Position numbers and translations under genes: made by a program. Positions 7,009-9,983 of a stretch of 9,983 nucleotides of DNA are shown one piece after another. The notes under the pieces are model-generated. The model was not told where the DNA came from. It saw only the letters and a list, made by a program, of their open reading frames with translations, and made no database searches. Source of the stretch: Flavobacterium sp. (GTDB lineage Bacteria > Bacteroidota > Bacteroidia > Flavobacteriales > Flavobacteriaceae); NCBI GenBank assembly GCA_004296145.1, contig SEBM01000106.1, positions 1-9,983 of the forward strand, written 5' to 3'. Every line of letters begins with the position of its first letter. Position 1 is the stretch's first letter.

Positions 7009-8373
7009 TTAAACAGTCATCGAAAACAAATTTGTTTCCGGTGATTTTCTTTTTAGATGCAAATCAAAAGCCATACAAATGTTACGTACAAAAGGTTTTC
7101 CGGCTTCTGTGATCGTAATTTTATTTTCTTCAATAATAATTAAATTATCTTTTTCAATTTCTTCTAAATCAGATAAAACATCCTGAAGTTCGTTAAAATA
7201 TAAATTTTCACTAGTCCAGGAAGTTTCAAATTCGCAGGTAAGATTGAGAATATGTTTTCTTATAATAAGATCTTCGTTATTAAGAATATGACCTTTGACA
7301 ACCGGTAATTTATCCCATTCAAGTAATTGATAATAATCTTCCAGATTTTTGGTGTTTTGGGCAAAACTATACCAACTGTCACTAATAGATGAAACTCCCA
7401 AACCAATCATTAATTGTGTTTTTGAAGCACTATAACCCATAAAATTTCTGTGCAGGTTTTTGTTGTCTGCCGCTTTATATAAACTATCAGAAGTTAAAGC
7501 AAAATGATCCATTCCAATTTCATGGTAGCCATTTTTAGAAAGCAATTGTTTTCCAATTTCGTATAGTTTTCTTTTTTCGGCATCTTTCGGTAAATTTTCA
7601 TCGTCAAAACCGCGTTGTCCGTTTCCTTTTATCCACGGCACATGCGCGTAACTGTAAAAAGCCAATCGGTCTGGTTTTAAAGAATTTGTTTTTTCGACCG
7701 TATCAACAATGTTTTCAATATTTTGAAAAGGCAAACCAAATATTAAATCGTGGCCTATAGAAGTATAACCAATTTCTTTTGCCCAAAAAGTAACTTTTGC
7801 CACATTATGAAATGGCTGAATCCTGTGTATGGCTTTCTGAACTTTCTCTGCATAATCCTGAACGCCAAAACTAACCCTACGAAAGCCTAAATCATATAGT
7901 TTTTTAAGCTGTTCATAAGTAGTATTGTTTGGATGGCCTTCGAAACTAAATTCATAGTCTTTTGCTTTATTTGCATAACTAAAAATTCCATTTATAAGTT
8001 GTTCGAGATTATTTACAGAGAAAAAAGTTGGTGTTCCTCCACCCAAATGGATTTCTTTTATGCTCGGTTTTTCAGGAAGCAGTTTACAATACAAACTCCA
8101 TTCTTTTAAAAGTGCTTTTATATAAGTTTCTTCAACCGAATGATTTTTTGTGATTCTTTTGTTACAACCACAAAAGGTACACATACTTTCGCAAAAAGGT
8201 AAGTGAATGTATAAGCTAATTCCGTTTTGGGAATTACTTTCTGCAAAAGATTTTTGAAAAGATTCAATCCATTTTTGTTCTGTAAAATTGGCCTCATTCC
8301 AGTACGGAACAGTTGGATAACTTGTGTATCGTGGACCTGGAACATTGTATTTCTGAGTGAGGGAGATTTTCAT
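7009..8373 (-). CDS. hemN: Oxygen-independent coproporphyrinogen III oxidase (HemN)
   Basis: A 454-residue radical-SAM enzyme that converts coproporphyrinogen III to protoporphyrinogen IX without oxygen, in the cytoplasm. The N-terminus has the true HemN signature VPGPRYTSYPT (11-21), which marks it off from the shorter HemW. The cluster site is C61, C65 and C68 with a further Cys at 70; Y55 lies in the conserved YIHLPFC, and GGGTPT (111-116) contacts SAM. Length matches the E. coli type (about 457). I choose the ATG at 8373, since the N-terminus then matches the family; an upstream TTG (8397) would add eight residues and overlap the predicted promoter. The FNR-type promoter matches that of ccoS, giving joint low-oxygen control of heme supply and heme-containing oxidase. 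Confidence 0.96.
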   Translation of the reverse strand: MKISLTQKYNVPGPRYTSYPTVPYWNEANFTEQKWIESFQKSFAESNSQNGISLYIHLPFCESMCTFCGCNKRITKNHSVEETYIKALLKEWSLYCKLLPEKPSIKEIHLGGGTPTFFSVNNLEQLINGIFSYANKAKDYEFSFEGHPNNTTYEQLKKLYDLGFRRVSFGVQDYAEKVQKAIHRIQPFHNVAKVTFWAKEIGYTSIGHDLIFGLPFQNIENIVDTVEKTNSLKPDRLAFYSYAHVPWIKGNGQRGFDDENLPKDAEKRKLYEIGKQLLSKNGYHEIGMDHFALTSDSLYKAADNKNLHRNFMGYSASKTQLMIGLGVSSISDSWYSFAQNTKNLEDYYQLLEWDKLPVVKGHILNNEDLIIRKHILNLTCEFETSWTSENLYFNELQDVLSDLEEIEKDNLIIIEENKITITEAGKPFVRNICMAFDLHLKRKSPETNLFSMTV

Positions 8374-8394
8374 AAAACTGCATTTTGGATTAAT

Positions 8395-8402
8395 CAAAAT
8401 TA
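8395..8402 (-). promoter_or_regulatory. Bacteroidota-type -7 promoter box for hemN
   Basis: On the minus strand, 8402 to 8395 reads TAATTTTG, identical to the ccoS box. It lies 22 bp after the upstream dyad. Transcription should start near 8390, giving a leader of about 17 nt before the ATG at 8373. Confidence 0.65.
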
Positions 8403-8424
8403 ATTACTTGCAGCTGGAGATAAA

Positions 8425-8438
8425 ATGATAATTGTCAT
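8425..8438. promoter_or_regulatory. FNR-type operator upstream of hemN
   Basis: Read on the minus strand this is ATGACAATTATCAT, a dyad with one imperfect pair and core TGAC-N4-ATCA. It differs from the ccoS operator core at one base. It is centred at 8431.5, 29.5 bp from the first base of the -7 box, the same distance as at ccoS. It lies between the terminator of the upstream gene and the hemN start. Confidence 0.7.
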
Positions 8439-8449
8439 ATTATTTCTAT

Positions 8450-8477
8450 AAAAAAAGAGACTCAATTGAGTCTCTTT
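8450..8477 (-). terminator. Rho-independent terminator of the one-helix membrane protein gene
   Basis: Bases 8454-8477 form a 24-bp perfect palindrome, giving a GAGACTC/GAGTCTC stem with an AATT loop flanked by A and T runs. On the minus strand the stem runs into a seven-T tract (8456-8450). It lies 21 bp after the stop of the gene at 8499-8969 and keeps that transcript out of hemN. Confidence 0.85.
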
Positions 8478-8498
8478 GGGTGAATTAAATAACTAACA

Positions 8499-8969
8499 TT
8501 AAATAGAATCCTGAATGATTTTAAGCCATTTTTTTGCAAATTCATGATCTTGATAAACACTTATTTGTTTAATACGGTCGTCGTCAAAATCATAAAAAGG
8601 AATAACGATTTTTTTTGAAGTTTCTTTTTCATGAAACTCAAAATCAATTTTTATAATTGTATTAGAATGTGCGTCAGTCGTTGGAATCAATTTGCAGGAA
8701 GACATTGTGCTTAAATCTACATATGTAGATTCCTGTTGATTCGGATTGAAATTCATCAAAATGAATTTTCTGTTTTTATGATCTATTGTAAGGGTTTTAT
8801 TGTTTTGAGATTCTGTGAGATCAAAATTTTCGGGATGATTTGGATTAAATCTTTTTTTGATATCCAGAATTTTTTTCTTGTTAACTGCAGTTGTCCTTGC
8901 AGAAAAATATACAGGGATGGCTACCATGATCGCAATCACGATACCAATTATAGTTACACTTGTATCCAT
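8499..8969 (-). CDS. One-helix membrane protein of unknown function
   Basis: A 156-residue protein I do not recognise. It has one N-terminal helix (about 5-23) followed by basic residues (R25, KKK 31-33), so the soluble part (about 60-156) is probably cytoplasmic. That part looks folded: alternating hydrophobic strands (KTLTIDHKNRKFILMNF, 58-74; IIKIDFEF, 105-112; KKIVIPFYDFDDD, 119-131) and a C-terminal helix (EFAKKWLKIIQDSI). The pattern is reminiscent of small beta-rich domains, but no family is named. It has its own terminator and a 105-bp gap upstream, so it is probably a single-gene unit. Base composition is like its neighbours. The link to hemN may be positional only. Confidence 0.8.
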   Translation of the reverse strand: MDTSVTIIGIVIAIMVAIPVYFSARTTAVNKKKILDIKKRFNPNHPENFDLTESQNNKTLTIDHKNRKFILMNFNPNQQESTYVDLSTMSSCKLIPTTDAHSNTIIKIDFEFHEKETSKKIVIPFYDFDDDRIKQISVYQDHEFAKKWLKIIQDSI

Positions 8970-9074
8970 ATTGTTTTTTTAAATTAATTAAATGAAATGA
9001 GAAGCCGTTTTCGGTATGAAAACAACTCAATTTTGAAAGAAAGATTTCTTTCGACTAAATTTTCAAAAAATTAA
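8970..9074. other. Intergenic region with weak hairpins
   Basis: This 105-bp gap holds GAAAGAAA/TTTCTTTC (9035-9042 with 9045-9052, 2-nt loop) and GTTTTC/GAAAAC (9007-9012 with 9018-9023). Both are A/T-rich and neither leads into a clear T-tract on the minus strand. I see no TAnnTTTG box at a suitable distance from the start at 8969, so the promoter of that gene remains unplaced. Confidence 0.4.
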
Positions 9075-9422
9075 TTACCAAAAATAATGGAAAGGATAGA
9101 GCATCAGTAAAACCTTTTTGCTCTGGTTTAAATGCTGACTGGCAAAATTAGATACTGATTTTACAACTTTGTGCCCCGGGGCTATGAGCAAAATAGAGTC
9201 AAACCATTTTGCTAAATTAGGATAGCTGGTTTTGACATTGGCAGGAAACTGATAACTTGCCTGAGGTTGTATAAAAGCTTGCGAATTGGGAACTTCAACA
9301 GTGAATGTTGTGTCTGTTTTTTGAGTTTCAGTTTTTTCTATAGCAATACTATCCGCTTGTGCAGTGAAGAAAGCTATAATCAAAAATGAAACAAAAATAA
9401 CAGTTTTGCGAATCCAGTTCAT
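9075..9422 (-). CDS. Small exported protein of unknown function
   Basis: A 115-residue protein with a signal peptide: basic start (MNWIRK), hydrophobic core (about 7-19) and a likely cleavage after TAQA at residue 23. The mature part of about 92 residues begins with a Thr/Lys/Glu-rich stretch (25-45), then a segment rich in Gln, Pro and aromatics (QAFIQPQASYQFPANVK, 48-64), and ends in a short hydrophobic stretch with an aromatic tail (LLMLYPFHYFW). It has no Cys, so it is neither a lipoprotein nor a heme c protein. I do not recognise it. The signal peptide and fully open frame support a real gene; function is unknown. It is flanked by 105-bp and 121-bp gaps. Confidence 0.7.
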   Translation of the reverse strand: MNWIRKTVIFVSFLIIAFFTAQADSIAIEKTETQKTDTTFTVEVPNSQAFIQPQASYQFPANVKTSYPNLAKWFDSILLIAPGHKVVKSVSNFASQHLNQSKKVLLMLYPFHYFW

Positions 9423-9481
9423 GGCGGCGAATTTAATTCATAAAAGACAATTAAAGAAATTTTATAGAATTAATTAACGCT

Positions 9482-9538
9482 AAAAAAGGATGTTATTATT
9501 TTATCCTCAATAGTTTTTTGATCCAGTTGAGGATAAAA
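9482..9538 (-). terminator. Inverted repeats and T-run after the doxX-like gene
   Basis: TTTTATCCTCAA (9499-9510) and TTGAGGATAAAA (9527-9538) form a perfect 12-bp stem with a 16-nt loop. On the minus strand, part of the second arm, AGGAT (9507-9503), can instead pair with ATCCT (9491-9487), which runs straight into T residues (9487-9482). The site starts 6 bp after the stop of the DoxX-family gene and probably ends its transcript; which hairpin acts is unclear. Confidence 0.65.
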
Positions 9539-9543
9539 CAATG

Positions 9544-9966
9544 TTATTGTTGCATTTTGAAATAATAATCAGCGGAATGTTTTCCTCCTCCGTAAAATAA
9601 GAAGAAAATACAAATTAGTAATACTACTATTGCTACTATTAAGTTTTCAGAATGCATATGTCCCATTGAGTTGACAAGGACTGCTCCAAAGAGTATTGGT
9701 AATTGTGCTGCGATAGCCCATCGGGTTAGTAATCCGAAGAAAATCATAATTCCTCCAATCATGTGTGCCGGCGCAATGTAATGTAATAAAAACATGCCGC
9801 CTCCAAACTGATCTATCGGTGAGATTAAATCGTGCAGATACTGAGCGTTGGTTACAAAATAAACACCTTTCATAAATAAAAAAACACCTAATACAATACG
9901 TACTAAATCTACTGGTAAATAAGTGTGCGCATTTGCCCATTTATTTAAACTTTTTACATTTTCCAT
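9544..9966 (-). CDS. DoxX-family four-helix membrane protein
   Basis: A 140-residue protein with four predicted helices (about 20-38, 63-80, 84-100 and 108-126). DoxX-like features are LVRIVLGVFLFMKG in helix 1 (21-34), the Gly-rich HMIGGIMIFFGLLTRWA segment (68-84), and the end motif FYGGGKHSADYY (124-135), which corresponds to the usual Gly-rich and Ser/Asp motif after helix 4. The family takes its name from a quinol oxidase subunit of archaea, but most bacterial members have no proven reaction; some are linked to thiol or redox stress. Nothing here ties it to the oxidase beyond closeness. The start ATG is 17 bp from the window edge, so its promoter is not visible. Confidence 0.88.
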   Translation of the reverse strand: MENVKSLNKWANAHTYLPVDLVRIVLGVFLFMKGVYFVTNAQYLHDLISPIDQFGGGMFLLHYIAPAHMIGGIMIFFGLLTRWAIAAQLPILFGAVLVNSMGHMHSENLIVAIVVLLICIFFLFYGGGKHSADYYFKMQQ

Positions 9967-9983
9967 GATATTTAATTGATTAA

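Noticed and set aside
7024..7037. AAACAAATTTGTTT dyad as a bidirectional terminator
   Set aside because: A 14-bp A/T palindrome without a proper loop or T-tract inside hemN codons is too weak to call.
8374..8397. Upstream TTG start extending HemN by eight residues
   Set aside because: The extension does not fit the HemN N-terminus and its start would overlap the predicted -7 box (8402-8395).
8927..8938. TGATCGCAATCA, an FNR-like match
   Set aside because: It lies inside the coding sequence for the membrane helix of the 156-residue protein, and no -7 box is at the required distance. Probably chance.
9035..9052. Hairpin GAAAGAAA/TTTCTTTC as terminator of the small exported protein gene
   Set aside because: The loop is only 2 nt, the stem is A/T-rich, and no T-run follows on the minus strand. 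It is kept only as a weak hairpin.
1..9983. Mobile elements, CRISPR arrays, tRNA or rRNA genes, defence genes
   Set aside because: No transposase motifs, terminal repeats, spaced direct repeats or structured RNA genes were seen; known-type genes and short gaps account for the whole window.

Overview
The window is a low-GC, Bacteroidota-type segment, most likely from Flavobacterium or a close relative. The signs are A/T-rich codon use, no Shine-Dalgarno sequences before the starts, promoter boxes of the Bacteroidota form TAnnTTTG, and a ccoN-ccoO gene fusion of the kind I associate with this phylum. Genus assignment is inference from gene content and style; I ran no search.

Plus strand, 1-7006: an assembly-and-structure cluster for the cbb3-type high-affinity terminal oxidase. 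It opens with the 3' part of ccoI (copper P-type ATPase), which is followed by a terminator-like hairpin. A new promoter with a perfect FNR-type palindrome then drives ccoS, ccoNO (fused subunits I and II), ccoQ, ccoP (with one heme c site only), ccoG, ccoH and a DsbD_2/SafE-like membrane protein. Gaps within this unit are 1-18 bp, so it should be one operon. The ATPase supplies copper, CcoG reduces it or supplies electrons, CcoS and CcoH assist maturation, and CcoNO/Q/P is the oxidase.

Minus strand, 9966-7009: a DoxX-family membrane protein, a small exported protein of unknown function, a one-helix membrane protein of unknown function with a strong terminator, and hemN (oxygen-independent coproporphyrinogen III oxidase). 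HemN makes heme precursors under low oxygen and so supplies the heme that cbb3 oxidase needs. hemN ends 2 bp from the end of the plus-strand operon.

The best regulatory observation is that the ccoS and hemN promoters have the same layout: an FNR-type dyad (ATGAyAATTATCAT), exactly 22 bp, then the identical box TAATTTTG. The two promoters face each other across about 7.6 kb, so a single low-oxygen regulator probably induces oxidase and heme synthesis together. Other points worth a look are a 14-bp perfect inverted repeat at the 5' end of ccoG, a 9-bp-stem hairpin inside ccoQ, and a sharply GC-rich patch in ccoN. I see no mobile element, CRISPR array, tRNA or rRNA. I found no convincing wholly new system; the content is a known respiratory module with some unusual details. 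No gene-free stretch exceeds about 125 bp.
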